Source: Glossina fuscipes
Taxonomy: Eukaryota > Arthropoda > Insecta > Diptera > Glossinidae
DNA length: 64,000 nucleotides
NCBI RefSeq assembly: GCF_014805625.2
Contig: NW_023998565.1
Span: 2,180,417-2,244,416 of the forward strand
Direction: 5' to 3'
The position numbers were made by a program, and so were the translations under genes. Below are positions 43,767 to 56,275 of this stretch, piece by piece (positions within the stretch are counted from its first letter, which is position 1; the number at the start of each line of letters is the position of its first letter). The notes under the pieces are model-generated. The model saw nothing but the letters and a program-made list of their open reading frames with translations, was not told where the DNA came from and did no database searches.

Positions 43767-46700
43767 ATGTCATTACAATTAAATAAAGTTTTTAAAATTC
43801 TACAATGGAACATTAAGGGACTTATTAATAATTTTGATGAACTCCGTACACTCATAAATGATTTTAATCCAACCTTTTTATCGCTTCAAGAAACTCATTG
43901 TAGAAGCTCTTTTAATCCTATTCCACCCAAATCATATACTGGATACTTCACGAATGCTGATCAAAATTTATATTCCAAACAAGGAGTTGGTGTTTTTATA
44001 AAATCAAGTATACCTCACAAACGCATAAATTTAAGCTCAAATATACAAGCCGTAGCGATACAAATAATGTTAAAAATAAAATTTACAGTGCTTTCGCTCT
44101 ATATTCCACCTTCGCAATCGTTTTCTCAGCAAGAACTCTACAGTTTATTCTCCGTACTTTCCCCCCCATTAATTATATGCGGCGATTTCAACAGCTGGAA
44201 TACCATCTGGGGCTCAACAGTGAACAACACTCGCGGTACTGTTTTAGAAAAGGCCTTTTTTCAAAGCAACCTTTGCGTTTTAAATGATGGAAAACCAACG
44301 CACTTCTCAACTCATCATACTTTTTCACATATTGATTTAACATGTTGCTCTCCATCACTTCTTCCTTTGGTGTCCTGGTCTATTTCTGATGATCTATATA
44401 ATAGTGATCACTTTCCAATCATAATCGATCTTAAACTTTCAACGTCCTCTGCTACTCCAGCAAAACAGGCCAAATTCCTCCTAGATAAAGCGGATTGGAT
44501 CAATTACTCCAAACAGGTGGAGTCATTTTTGAACTCAAAGCCATTTAACGGAAACTGCAACCATGATGCTGCTATTATGTCTAAATCGATTCGCACGGCT
44601 GCTCATCTTTCTATTCCTCAATCCAACACCTCTTTTAAACGAGCTAGGGTTCCATGGTGGAACAACACGCTTTCGTTTTTGAGGAAAAATAAAATGGATC
44701 TATGGCACCGCTTTAAGAGATGTCCTGATCAGAATCACTTGTTATTATACAAAAAGGCCAATGCTCTATTCAGGAAGGAATTACGGAAATCAAAGGCACT
44801 TAGTTTCGAACTTTTCTCGAGACGAATTCACAGAAATACATCAATGAAAGTTGTCTGGAACAAAATCAACAGACTTAATGGGACTTCAAACCTGAACGAA
44901 ATTTCTGCCATCTGCACTCCCAATGGAACTTTAACTGACGCAGATGAGATTTCTAATTACTTTGGAAAAGTGTGGTGCGAATACTCCTCTGACAGCAACT
45001 TCTCCAGTGCTTTCATTGAAAATAAAAGGACTCCAATATCTCCTTCAAATAATATCGATAGATGTGCCATGTTCCTGGAAAATAGCGTATCTACCTCAGA
45101 ACTTGGAAGTTGTCTCTCCAATTTGAAGGGGAAGACACCTGGTCTAGACCGCATCTCATACCAAATGATCAGTGCTATGTCTAAGTCTAGTAAAAAGAAA
45201 TTACTGGACCTATATAATACGGTATTTATGACTGGCCATATACCCTACATGTGGAAAATGGCAACAGTTGTTCCAATTCCAAAGTCAAAAAATGTCTCCA
45301 TCGCATCTGATTATCGCCCAATTTCTCTTTTATCTTGCCTCTCAAAGGTTTTAGAGAAGATTATGGCATCTAGATTATCTTGGTTTCTTGAATCCAAGAA
45401 CCTGATAACAAAGCAACAAGTTGGTTTCAAGCGGGGTAGAGGATGCATCGACGCTCTGTTACATATTGATTATTTCACAAGCAAAGCAATTTCCGAACGA
45501 AATCACGTAACAATTCTCTCAATTGATTTCGAAAAAGCATTTGACAGAGTTGGTCTTCATGTTATCTTAAGACTCTTGAAATCATGGAATGTTGGACCCA
45601 AATTCTTCAACTACATCAAATCATTCATGTCGCATCGGCGGTTCAAAGTTAGAATCAACAATCATCTTTCTGATTCCTTTCCGCTAAAGAATGGCATTCC
45701 GCAAGGATCTCCTCTCTCTGTCACGCTTTTCCAGATAGCTTTCAACGAAATTAGCGAAATTCTTTGCCGTGTACCAAGAGTGGAACATTGTCTCTACGCG
45801 GACGATGTATACATTTTTACAAAAGAAAAAGACAACACGAAAGCAATCAACATCCTCGAATCTATTGCATGTGAGATCTCCACATGGGCAAACTCGTCAG
45901 GAGCTATAATCTCTATATAAAAATCAAAAAAAATGCACATTTGTCGAAAACAAATGTGCGATGCAGGAAACCTACTGATGCATATTAACGGCTTACCAGT
46001 ACTAAATGTGCAGACGCTCCATGTTCTCGGGCTCACCTTCTCAAACAATTATCGTTGGAAAGCACACTGCCTTCGTTTAAAAAACTCCCTTTTAACAAGG
46101 GTAAATTTCATACAGTACGTTGCTTGGAGAAGCCATGCGCATATTAACACTATCGCTTATCTTACCAAAATGCTTGTGTTAAGCAAGATTGACTATGCTT
46201 TGATAATTTATGGCAATAACTGCAAATCTAATATCAACATCCTTAAACCGGTCTATCACCAAGCCGTTAGAGCAAGTTGTTATGCTTTTCGGACGACGCC
46301 CATAAATAATATTATAATTGAAACTGGTCTCCCAACCTTAGAAAATAGACTGTATGAGTTAAAAGCTAGATTAGTCCCTAAGCTTCTTAATTCAAACAAA
46401 TCCATTCTCGGTGATGACGTAAGAAAGATTATTATTGCGAAGAAAATTCCAAAGTCACCATCTGCAATTGACCATTGTTTGTGCATCGGAAAGGAATTGA
46501 ACATTCCCTTAAAAAATTTCCCGCTCTTTTGGTGTTAAACCTCCCTGGATTTTGAAAGACTGCTCTTTTGACATCTCACTGTCTATGCACAAGAAAGAAG
46601 ATACTCCAAATTACGTGTTCAGGAATCTAATAGCTGAGAAAACCCAAGTATTGGACAATACTGGTTGGAATCTTTTGTACACAGATGGCTCAAAATCTCC

Positions 46701-47472
46701 TGGTCTGCCTCCTGCTTGTGCGGTGGTAGATGCTACAGGACGGGTTCTTCTCAACCACATATTTCACGAAAGCACTTCAACTTTCATAACCGAAGCCAGA
46801 GCTATCCTTCACGCTGCCAACCTTGCCCATAAAAACAAACTCAAAACCGTCATTGTTACTGACAGTTTGTCTGTATTACTAGCTACCCGGAACCCTTCGA
46901 CTTCGAGATGGAGCACCATCAACAAATTAAGGAATATAATTACTACACCCGACGGAAAAATTAAAATGTTATGGGTACCAAGTCACATCGGTTTACTGGG
47001 AAATGAGCAGGCTGATCGAGCGGCAAAGTATGCTGCTTCTGCTCCTCTAATTATGGATGATGTCATGGAAAAGTTGGATCTTCAAAGATACATTGGAAGA
47101 AAAGTTAAAGAGAAAATTGCAGAAGGAAATTTACAATACCATCATCAACACTACTCTTGCATTAACCCTCAATTAACTCCACCTCTATATCCAACAAATG
47201 TTGAGAAAACCAAGATCCAAACTTTTTCGAGAATTCGCCTTGGTCATACAATTGCAACTCACCAATGGATCCTGAAGAAGTCTTCTCCCCCAATCTGTTG
47301 TTGTGGACAAACTCTTACTATAAAGCACATTCTCTGCGACTGCCCCAACTTTTCCTTGGCTAGAAGTATTGCATTTGGAACGATTAACCCTTTGAATATT
47401 CTACAATCAACTTCAGAACAGAATATCAATTCAATATTTTACTTTATTAATACTACTAAGCTTATTATCTAA
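43767..47472 (+). pseudogene. I-clade ORF2: endonuclease, RT and RNase H, two lesions
   Basis: Endonuclease: LQWNIKGLIN, SLQETH, GDFNSWNTIWGS, SDHFPI (residues 10-220). RT: TPGLDRIS, DYRPISLLSCLSKVLEK, VGFKRGRGCIDALLH, LSIDFEKAFDRV, NGIPQGSPLS and LYADDVYIF (about residues 450-700). TAA at 45918-45920 stops the frame just after the RT palm, where relatives suggest a Glu codon. The frame resumes at 45933, shifts by one base near 46530 (LFWC versus FGVKPPWIL), and continues through RNase H with all four catalytic acids (YTDGSK, ITEARAI, VTDSLS, PSHIGLLGNEQADR) and a CCCG...H...C tail. The enzyme primes reverse transcription at nicked target DNA. Nearly intact but not translatable as one protein. 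Confidence 0.95.
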
Positions 47473-47591
47473 TATCCTTTTTTTTTAAATTAGAGCCGAT
47501 AGCCTGTGTTGCTAGTGCTCAACGTCTTTTTTTTTTAGTCTAAGAATTCAATTCATTAGTCTAAAATTAAAATAATAATAATAATAATAAT

Positions 47592-47603
47592 AAATGGATT
47601 TTC
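47592..47603 (+). repeat. right target-site duplication of I-clade element
   Basis: AAATGGATTTTC directly after the TAA-repeat tail; equals 41914-41925. Confidence 0.93.
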
Positions 47604-49148
47604 TTTTTTTCTTTTGTTGTGAGTTGGAATCCCTGTGGATGGGGTAAATTCATCGCAATCCTGCTCTCACAAGATCTAATTGAACCTATGCTTGCAATAT
47701 GCTACGTCGTTTGGAGCACTTTTAATTATCCGTTTCGTCCCTGTTGCAATAATTAATATTTATTTAAAGTGTGGTTCTGTTTCTTTTTTGCACTAATAAC
47801 TACGTGATATTTGTTATTTAACAGAATATAGATTTTTTCAAAAGTCACATATGCGTTTTATTTATAGTTTTTGCTCAGGGTTGAAGTTTCGAATCAAAGA
47901 AGAGCCGAAGAGTCTATTGTAGAAATGAAAAGATGCGCCATTCTGGCACGTCTGAAATCCACTGAACCCCGAAACAAAAAAACTCGCGTTCCAGCCCGCA
48001 CGTCTAGCTAATTAAGAGAAGATGGCTCACAAAAGCGGTTGCCGCCCCTTTAGCTTCTTGAAACCATAAGTTGATATTTTCAACCTTGACGGAGCACAGA
48101 TTAGATGATTTTAACTGGGATACCCATTGCCCGTCGTTATTCACTGTACGTTTACTGCTACCTGCAGCCCTTATCCTATCCGAACGAAAGCTATGTAACG
48201 ACAAAACAAGCATGCTACTTTGCCTCCTGCCAGATCTTTCGCGCTTCGGGGATGACCAGCGACGTGCGGCTCTTCTTCTGGAGCCATGGATACTGTTGGT
48301 TGTACGTTGTTGTTTTGTTATAAATAAAATATGAACGGTCGTTTACTATCGGGTATTGGTTAGAAGATACCGTTGGTGAACGTTGACTATAGGATGTTGG
48401 CTGTGAACTTTTGTGGATAAATCTTGACTATAATATATTGGCCACTTATTCGGCTGCAATCACGCAAAGTATCCGACTGATTCTTAACCTCGTCGCCAAG
48501 CCGTCTGGCCCTCGTTGTGGGATCGTTGGTCACCTCTAAGCCGACCAATGGGCATGGCTCACCAATATCAAACCGATTACCTACTGTTGCCTCGCATACG
48601 TCCATGTCTTTTGGAGCGAATAGTGCTGGAGTATATAGTCGCCGGTGACTTCGGCAATTAGGAAAAAGTTCCTCTAAGTATAAATTAGGGCATGTCGATT
48701 AATTACCCACTAGGTACTCAGCTCTCGCGGGTAAATTCCTGTTTACTCGACATCCGGGCTTGTTTGCCCGCAAAATTTCGTACCGCCTACAGTTTCTACG
48801 CAAGATGAGCAGATAATGCTGACCATTCCAGAAAACAACTCATTCTACCCTGGCCTCCAACTGGATTGGCTCATCACGATTTGCGAATATGATAGAGAGC
48901 ATGTCCGCTTACTTTTAGAATTGTAACGGACGAAGAACTGACAAGGAAAAGGGAAGGACGGTAAAGGACTGAGCAAACTCAGAATCTGGACACAATAGAG
49001 CCTGGAGTTGTCTTGGCATATTTCACGATTTCGAGAACTTGGATCGCAAATGTTTAAACAAACGGTTCTTTTAGAAGGTACCCGGTATCCCTGGAGCATA
49101 ATTACTAAACTACACCATCACAATATGCGGAGATAAAATCAAAACGCT
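47604..49148. other. unassigned, moderately GC, possible older element sequence
   Basis: 48000-48850 is less AT-rich than neighbours and has open frames on both strands that I cannot name (minus strand 48387-48605 reads NRFDIGEPCPLVGLEVTN). No gene supported. Confidence 0.3.
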
Positions 49149-49245
49149 TATCGCATTTATTGTGAAATGAGCAAATTGATCGAGCGCCGAAGTCTTCCGC
49201 TTCGGCTTCTGCATCTCTAATTAAGGACGATATCATGGAAAAATG
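49149..49245 (+). pseudogene. I-clade RNase H scrap
   Basis: About 95 bp aligns base by base with 46982-47075 of the full-length element (GAAATGAGCAAATTGATCGA against GAAATGAGCAGGCTGATCGA, then GATATCATGGAAAA against GATGTCATGGAAAA). It covers the last RNase H motif. Flanks do not match. Confidence 0.85.
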
Positions 49246-49799
49246 TCACATAACGAATGCGTACTTTTTCACTCCACAGCAATTTAATAAAACCTCGAGA
49301 CAGGTTCCGTTCGGTTCCTTGGATTGCCCTGAATGCGTTTCAAGTGTAAGCATGCTCATAAGCGGCGCAATACGGCTGCTAGACCTCCATAAAAGAATTT
49401 TAACATGTTTCCCTAGGAAAAGATTGATAAGCATATATTTCTACAAACGTAAACGTATTGTTATAAAACGACCTATGTTTCGAGACATAGAAAATAATAA
49501 AAGAAATGTACGTACAAAGTATGTTGCATAGTTCTAAAAGGTTGATTCAATAGGTTATTTTTTCCTTTTTTATTATAAACCTATTTTTTTATAAATAAAC
49601 CTAGGTTACCATTGGTTTGTACGAAAGAGGAGCGGTATCACTTTAGTGTAGAGGAAGATACAAATATCAAAGAGAATACATTTTACACAACTTTATTCCA
49701 CCCTTACTCTCAAGAAATGGTCACATGGGGGGTAGTTATACTTCCACGCGGACGACAGACAGAGCAGCTACTTTTAGGCCTTGTACGGTTATCGGTGAG
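49246..49799. other. two unidentified open frames
   Basis: 49235-49531 and 49612-49821 (plus strand) are open but not recognised; the first begins within the I-clade scrap, so its start is not meaningful. Confidence 0.3.
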
Positions 49800-50060
49800 G
49801 GATACTTCGGACTATGGATGAACAGTTACGCAGGCAGACTTGTTATTGGTAAAAGAACAAAACGCTTCCTTACAAAGTAATGAATCGTTCAGAATCAGGA
49901 CCCGTTTTTGTTCGACATGATGTCAAAAAACACTCCATGTCAAAAAATAACAGGCAAGATAGTGATTGCAAAAAAAGAAAAAACAAAAAGTTCGTCATGT
50001 GCACCAAACTTATCAATTAAATTAGACGCAAACTTCACCTTGTTAGAGATGCAGTAAACG
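49800..50060 (-). pseudogene. CR1-like ORF1 start and 5' UTR fragment
   Basis: From an ATG at 49938 the minus strand reads MECFLTSCRTKTGPDSERFI, the counterpart of MECLYTPCRAKSGPDSDRFV in copy A, then a stop. The sequence upstream to about 50060 resembles the copy A 5' UTR weakly. Confidence 0.8.
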
Positions 50061-50278
50061 AAGAACAAACGAACGCGAAAGAGACTTATAGGCACCTACT
50101 ACAGTTAGCCAAAACCGTAATGAATATCAAGACAAGAGTTCAATATAGTCGATTTAAATTCATTAAACATAAAAATAATAATAGAAAAAAATGGAAAATG
50201 TCCAAGTAAAATAAATAAATAAATAAATTGATATTTATTAAATTTTCAAATTTTCGTTTTATTTGCTTTTGCTATACA
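50061..50278. other. short AT-rich spacer
   Basis: AAATAAATAAATAAAT run at about 50207-50228; ends at the target-site duplication at 50279. Confidence 0.5.
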
Positions 50279-50613
50279 ATAAAGAAATTTTTTTTTTTTT
50301 TTTTTTGGTATGTTGAACGGAGATGGACTAAGCCAATAGATTTGTGGCTTATATGTCCAGATAATAAACTGTTGTAATTTTTAGTCACGATTATGTATAA
50401 AACGTAACAAAAAAAAAGAGCGGCCGTAATAACTGGAGTGAGCATGTTAAATGTAATTATGTGTGTGTGTGTAAATGTGCTTGTTGAGTTCTTGAAAGTC
50501 AGACAGTGTTGCAAACTTTGGCTGAAAATGAAAAGGAATGTTATGGTAATTGAAAATGATTGAACGCAAAAAAAAAGAAGAAAAAAAGTGAAAGAAGAGG
50601 AAAAAGAAAAATT

Positions 50614-53600
50614 CTAAAAGGATAAATTGGCTTTTCTAATAAAGCAAGTTAGTTCCCCGAGATGACGTACATTTTTTGCTGCAAAGAGATCGAGGAGACA
50701 GCCATATAACTTGAAGAAGCTAAAGGAATCTCTAATGCCATCAAGCCTGTGATATCTGAAGATTAGATGCTCAGCAGACTCAACAACATTGCAAATTTCA
50801 CAAACATCACATGGTATAGCGCGAATCATTTTTAAATAAACTTTGTCATAAGTATGACCACTCATGAGTCTATAAAGAATTTTGATTTCCCAGGAATTAA
50901 AAGAAGATACAGAGAAGGGTTTGAATTGAAATGTGGGATTTAATTTATAGAAAAGACGATTGGATTTAACGCGCGCGATTTCTTTAAATTCGTCGTTTAG
51001 CTGTTGAAGGATGTGGTTGCGAATTGCCCGAATTGCTTCATTGGGAGTATATTTGATGGACAAAATTGTCCCATCAACACGAGCTCTCCCTGCATGAAAG
51101 TTGGCTTTTACATTTAAAAAAAAGCCGCAGTGGCTAGGTACCCAAACGAGGTGACAGTCATCCACTTGAGATTCGTGCAATGTCTTGTGAATATCAAACA
51201 CATATTGATTTTCTGCATCTCTTTTATTTATTAGAAGTAGAGCTGACCTGCTGTCGGAAAAAATAACAAAACGTCTGATACCATCGGAGTTAGCAACCTT
51301 GATAGTATGTCGAATGGCGAGCAATTCAATAAAAGTAGAGGAAAGTTCCTTTTCCACTTTGAGTCGAAGTACTGTTTCAGATAGATGTTTCACGACCGAG
51401 AAGCCAGATACATTATGTCCGACGGAACCGTCAGTGGCATATATATCGTATCCGTTGTTGTAAGAAAAAAGTACCTTTTCTTGGCATAACAACCTTATAC
51501 AAGAGAAGTTGACAAATTGTTTTGATGTAGAGATCGATTCGAGAATGTTCATGAAGACTGCATTTGCTGGTAATGAAATTCAAGGGGGGAATTGAATCTA
51601 ACTTATCAAAAATATGACGAAGTTTTTGATAGCAAGAAGTGTAGCTGCAAGTGACAGTATCACTGAGAGATATAATTTCCTGAAAAAAGGAAGGATTTAT
51701 CGTCTTGACTTTAATTAACTCCTTGGCAGTGCAAAAAAGGGCTCTTTTGGAAACCGGCCATTCACCAGATATGACATTGAGAATATGTTGAGGAGTTGAG
51801 GAGGTCAGTCCAGTACAACGCTTCAACATTCGGTTTTCAAATGCTTGTATACGTTTCTCAATATATTTTGGGAAATTGCAACATGTGGAATGTCCAAATT
51901 CAATTTTGGACTAGAAATTTGTAAACGGTCAAAGCATTTTTGGGAGGCAAGCCTGCCTGATTGTTTGTCATGAGTTTGATGATGTTGCATCCAGACTGAC
52001 AATCTTTGAACGCCTTTTCATAATGCCGGGAAGGGTTGCGCTGTAATTTAAAATTCTCCCGAGAAATCAAAGAGATTTTACCTGATTAACTTGGGTACCT
52101 TTGATAAGAAGTCTGATTTCACGTTTAGAACCTTTGGCAAAATAAATAGTGTTTGTCTTGCTGGGGTTAAAATATAAATTAAGATCAGCGCATGCATCGA
52201 AAAACAAGTTCGCTTTCATCGAGAGATTATTGACAGCTACTGGAAAAGGTGAGTTGGGAATGGAAACTATTTTGATGCAACGCAAATCAGAGGGTATAAA
52301 GTTGGTGGACCAGCAGTTGTTAATTGCATGCAAAATCATGCTAAAACTTCCTCCAGACAGTGCTCTGAGCATATCATACTTGATTCCATCACAACCTGCA
52401 GCAGTAGCTCTCTTTCTGGAATGTAAAACATGCATTAGCTCATGCAATGAAAAGGGTGTGTTACTGATACTACTAAAAGGAATTGAAGGCAATGTAATAG
52501 GATTGACAATTGGAATATAGCTCTTGAGCATATCTAAGTATTTTTTATTATCACGGTCATTCCATACAGCACAACCGCTTAATTTTCGACTAGAATGTCG
52601 ATGACCATTGATATAATTCCAGAAGGAACGTGGGTTGCCGTTACCACATAACTCTTTAATAGCGATGGCTCTATGTGTCCTTCTCGCCTTTCTAACTGCA
52701 GACCTCCATTCTTTCAGTATTTTCATATATTCAATGTAGTTGGCTGGATTGGCATATTTACTCATTTTTTTTCTTGCAGCTTGGTATTTGCGGAAAAGTG
52801 TTGACAGGGAAGGGTTCCACCAAGGTTTAGGTGAGAAGGACTCAATGTCAGGAAAGTTGGTTCCAGCAGACATGATCACAGACTGAAAGGCACTTTGAAT
52901 TGATGATAAATCAGAAGGAAGATCAACTTTAGACAGACGGTCCATAAGGAAGTTGCGTGAAGTGAAGTTTTCTATTTTCTTGACGGAATTGTTACAACTG
53001 TGGAATATAATGGGGGAGTGCTGACTTTTGCCAATGGAAACATTGGACGTGTTCCAGTTGAAAGATAAAATAGTTGAGTTCGAGAAAGTTAGATCCAAGA
53101 CACTGCTCGCCGTGCGACCGCTCCGGTTACTGTGAAAGGTAGTATTGCCGTTATTTAAGACATTGAAACTGCTGGAATTGATGGCATTTACAAGGATTTT
53201 GCCTTTGTTGGTAGAGACTTGATCGCCATACAGGCGGTGTCTTGCATTGAAATCTCCAGCTAGAATCATATTTTGTTCACCATGAAGAAAGTCGCATAAT
53301 CTCTGAATCTCATCACGAAAGGTTTGCACATCGAGTCTGGGTGGAAAGTAGCATGAGGCTATGAAAAGATTCGGTTTCAGGTTGATGGTTTTGATGATGA
53401 TGATGTCAACGGCAGAGTTATAGGGAATACGTCTGAAATTGACATCTTTCAGCATTTATTCGGCATTTCGGCATTTAGTGGCTGAGGCATAATTCGAAAC
53501 TTTAACTTCGAAACAATTTTCATCTTTCAGAAAAACTTCACTTAAGATACAAAAATCAATCTTGTTTGAGTTTAAGTAAAAATCTAGAAAAGATAGGTTA

Positions 53601-53641
53601 CGTCGGACACTTTGAATATTATATTGTAGAAAGGATGTCAT
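50614..53641 (-). pseudogene. ORF2: endonuclease, truncated RT, RNase H
   Basis: ATG at 53641 (MTSFLQYNIQSVRRN). Endonuclease motifs ILSEVFLKD, ILAGDFNARHRLYGD and GKSQHSPI remain, with a stop and short deletion at 53456. RT begins (RATAAGCDGIKYDMLRAL, CIKIVSIP) and then jumps near 52250 straight to NLYFNPSKTNTIYFAKGS, so the fingers and palm, including both catalytic motifs and YADD, are gone: roughly 200 codons. Further stops lie at 52067; a frameshift near 51480 leads into RNase H (YATDGSVGHNVSG, FIELLAIRHT, VIFSDSRSALLL, WVPSHCGF). The fourth acidic residue of RNase H is Asn (VKANFHA) where relatives have Asp. Confidence 0.9.
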
Positions 53642-54999
53642 GTTGAAACTTGAGAAAGAACCCCAGCGGATTTCCTCGCAGTACTGGATGCTCAGACATT
53701 TGGACAGACATTTTTTCTTCAAATTCTTTAATAAGATTGTGAGGGATCATCGGACGGATACTTTCTTGAATCGCGAGAATTAATCTTTCAAGTTCTGGAG
53801 ACCGCAAATAGTTTGTTTGAAATTTTCGGTCCAAGAAGGCTTGTTCAAGACGACTTGGGGGGTGTATTGGGAGAAGGCTTGATGGGTGAATTGATAAGAG
53901 ATTTGGAAGGAACCAATTTCCTTCTGACGACAGCATTGTATTTATTTTTGGTTAAGATTTTGTTGGCATTTTGATTATCATCCTTGGTCGAAATTGCAGA
54001 CGTGTTCCCCAGTGGAGGGAAATTGCCGTCATAAGTGATGTCATCGAGACATTCGAAATAATTTTCGGAAAAATTCTCTTTGACCTCTTTATACGAAAGA
54101 TTTTTAATCGCCATTATCCTGTTGATGTTTAATTCAATTTCCCTATTAGGGCAACACTTGTTGAGAGCGTTGTGCTCACCTGAGCCACAGGACAAGAACT
54201 TCATCGCCTCACAATTTACACACTTCGGAGACTTTCCACAGTTAAGGCACCTGCTCTCTTTAGCTTTGCAGAATTTAGATACGTGACCGTATCTGCCACA
54301 CTTAAAGCACTGCTTTAAAGTGGGTACAAAGTATTCGACCGGCAGATTACAATAGTTACATTTTATTGCCTTAGGGAAGACTCTCACTCGTCTTTGTTGT
54401 TGGGATTTCTTCTTTGGAAAAGGACAGCGGACTTAATCGGAATACCGGATATGGCTTTTTTAATTATATCATCGACACTATGTGTGCATGGGATGTTCCG
54501 AATAACTCCAAATCTCTCAGTGAACGACCTCGGTATATACGCTTTTAAATTCTTTTTATTAAATTCATTATTCATAACAAAATTGTTGGCATTGGCAGCG
54601 GAGCTGAAAAGCGGTTTGGCTCTACCCCTGCCGACAACTTTTAATTCTTTTAAGCCGTACATACCGAAATCCTTCAAGTAATCATAGAAATAGTGATTGG
54701 AGTTATTATTGAAGCGATTTCCTTCTGCGTCCGCGCACGTTTCTACAAAAACGACAAAATTACAGTTGGAAAGGCAATCGTATAAATTAATCTCGAGATT
54801 TGGGGCGGCCCAAATCAGAGGGCTTGTCGATAGCCTGTTTACTAGGCGGAATTAAAACGTTTGCGTTAACCTCTCCGTTATCAGATAAAAGAATATTATT
54901 CTCACCAATTTTCGATTTCTTGGTGTGCCCAGTGGCGTTCATGTAAAAATTTTCAAAACAGTCTCTATTAGTAGTTATAAGATCAGACCCAGTCTCCAT
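53619..54999 (-). pseudogene. ORF1 (gag-like) with zinc knuckles, frameshifted
   Basis: ATG at 54999 (METGSDLITTNRD). The frame shifts near 54800, again near 54385 and near 53850, and ends at 53619-53621, overlapping the ORF2 start. An RRM-like central part (LKELKVVGRGRAKPLFSSAA onward) precedes the knuckles CFKCGRYGHVSKFC and CLNCGKSPKCVNC with a third Cys cluster (54340-54160). The C-terminus is Pro/Ser-rich. All three shifts are single-base type events, as expected of neutral decay. Confidence 0.88.
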
Positions 55000-55329
55000 A
55001 GGGAGACGGGCTGATGTTGTTTTGGTTGTTATCACAGGGAACACAAAAAGAAAAAATCACAAAGAATTGAATATATGTATTGCTTCTCAATTTTTCTCTC
55101 ACGAGAGATTCCTCTTCCTTCCCTCCTTTTCTTCCTTTAAAATTGTTTTCTTTGGTTATTTTATTACTTTATTAAACCTCTTTTCCTTTTTTCAAATATT
55201 TAAAATTTCTTTTTTTCTTTTTTTTTTCCTTATTTTCACTAACACCGGTAAACACAAAAATTATTCAGCTGCCGTTTGCAAAGATGACGTGTTGTATCAA
55301 ATGTGAATGAAATGCGATAAAGAAATTTT

Positions 55330-55814
55330 ATTTAGTCTGAGAATTATGCTACAGGTGTGTCTAGTAAAAAATTTCATGCAAACGTGTCAAAAACAAACAA
55401 AAACAAAATAAAAATGTTGCGGGGAGAATTTTCATCCCAACAAACAGCCTAAAGATTGGTTTTAGGGGAAAACTAATTCCCAAAAGTATAAAATTCAACG
55501 AAAGAAAGAGGAAAATTTAAAAAAAAATTTTAACGATTCAAAACATATATTTTAGAAAATACAGAGATAAATTCTCTAACAACCCTTACAATTTACTCGC
55601 ACTGTATCCCACCACATCAGAGCCCCTACTATTGAAACAAATAATATTTTAGTAAAAAAATATTTCAATGCAGTTGTAAAAAATTAAACGGGTATTCCCA
55701 AACGCTTGCAAAGAATGTCTCTCAAGACGCCCTCGTCTTACAATAGCAAGTCGCAGGAGCCAAAAAAACCTCCCCTACCTCGTGAAAGTATACTCACATC
55801 AATAACCACAAATC
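55330..55814. other. intergenic, nothing recognised
   Basis: AT-rich; no coding pattern. Confidence 0.4.
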
Positions 55815-56170
55815 CACTGAAATGGAGATAATTCTGGAAAAGATTTTTAAAATTGTCTCCATTACTTTCCATAAAGAAATGCTTAAAACCATCCAAGCAG
55901 ACATAGTTTCCCTTAGCAACCCAAGCATTGAAGAATGCCATCTTATCTGGATCCCAGGGTACTGTGGCTTTAGTATTAATGAAAAAGTTGACTTTTGTGC
56001 ACGTGAAGCACGGTTCGATGGCACGGTTTTGTCCATTAACTAACCCCCCAGTGAGGCCCTCCTGTTAATCAAAAAACTTATCGCAAAAGAATGGAAAGAC
56101 GAGTGTCATGTTTTAGCTAGAGAAAAAAGTGACAGGCTTTTCTACAAAATTTACCCTTTTTTGACACCCA
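55815..56170 (+). pseudogene. RNase H C-terminal fragment of the I-clade-like family
   Basis: Reads ECHLIWIPGYCGFSINEKVD then FCAREARFDGTVLSIN (55935-56040), and past a stop EWKDECHVLAREKSDRLFYK. It corresponds to residues after the third RNase H acid in the 50288-55316 element. Here the last acidic residue (KVDF) is kept, unlike in that copy. Confidence 0.85.
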
Positions 56171-56189
56171 TACTTCTACCTAAAGGAAA

Positions 56190-56275
56190 ATTTATAACTA
56201 CAGACGCTTATTCCAAGATGTGACCAAATATAGACGCTTATTCTCAGATGTGACCACATTCAGACATTAGGACAA
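56190..56275 (+). repeat. dispersed repeat family B, double copy
   Basis: AGACGCTTATTC.AGATGTGACCA.AT occurs twice in tandem (about 56203 and 56231); the word recurs at 35784 and 62318. Confidence 0.75.

Larger units (their letters stand above)
41926..47591 (+). mobile_element. full-length I-clade non-LTR retrotransposon
   Basis: 5.67-kb insertion with a 335-bp 5' UTR, ORF1 (gag-like), ORF2 (endonuclease, RT, RNase H, Cys-rich tail) and a 3' end made of about eight TAA triplets, a hallmark of I elements. It is bounded by 12-bp direct repeats. Presence of RNase H together with the TAA tail supports the I clade. Only two coding lesions were found, a stop at 45918-45920 and a frameshift near 46530, so the copy is young. 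Older relatives of it lie at 31745-32597 and 49149-49245. Confidence 0.95.
50288..55316 (-). mobile_element. I-clade-like RNase H retrotransposon with RT core deleted
   Basis: 5-kb minus-strand insertion: 5' end at 55316, ORF1, ORF2, a 3' UTR and a 19-base poly(A) tail (T run 50288-50306). ATAAAGAAA followed by T occurs at 50279-50287 and 55317-55325, a target-site duplication of 9-13 bp (the tail hides its edge). Both termini are present, yet the middle of the RT is missing, making this a non-autonomous deletion derivative or a copy damaged after insertion. Related pieces lie at 8536-9765, 27630-27960 and 55815-56170. The poly(A) tail differs from the TAA tail of the other I-like element. 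Confidence 0.9.

Noticed and set aside
45794..46048. Minus-strand 84-codon frame over the RT/RNase H region
   Set aside because: Antisense to the I-clade ORF2; no independent support.
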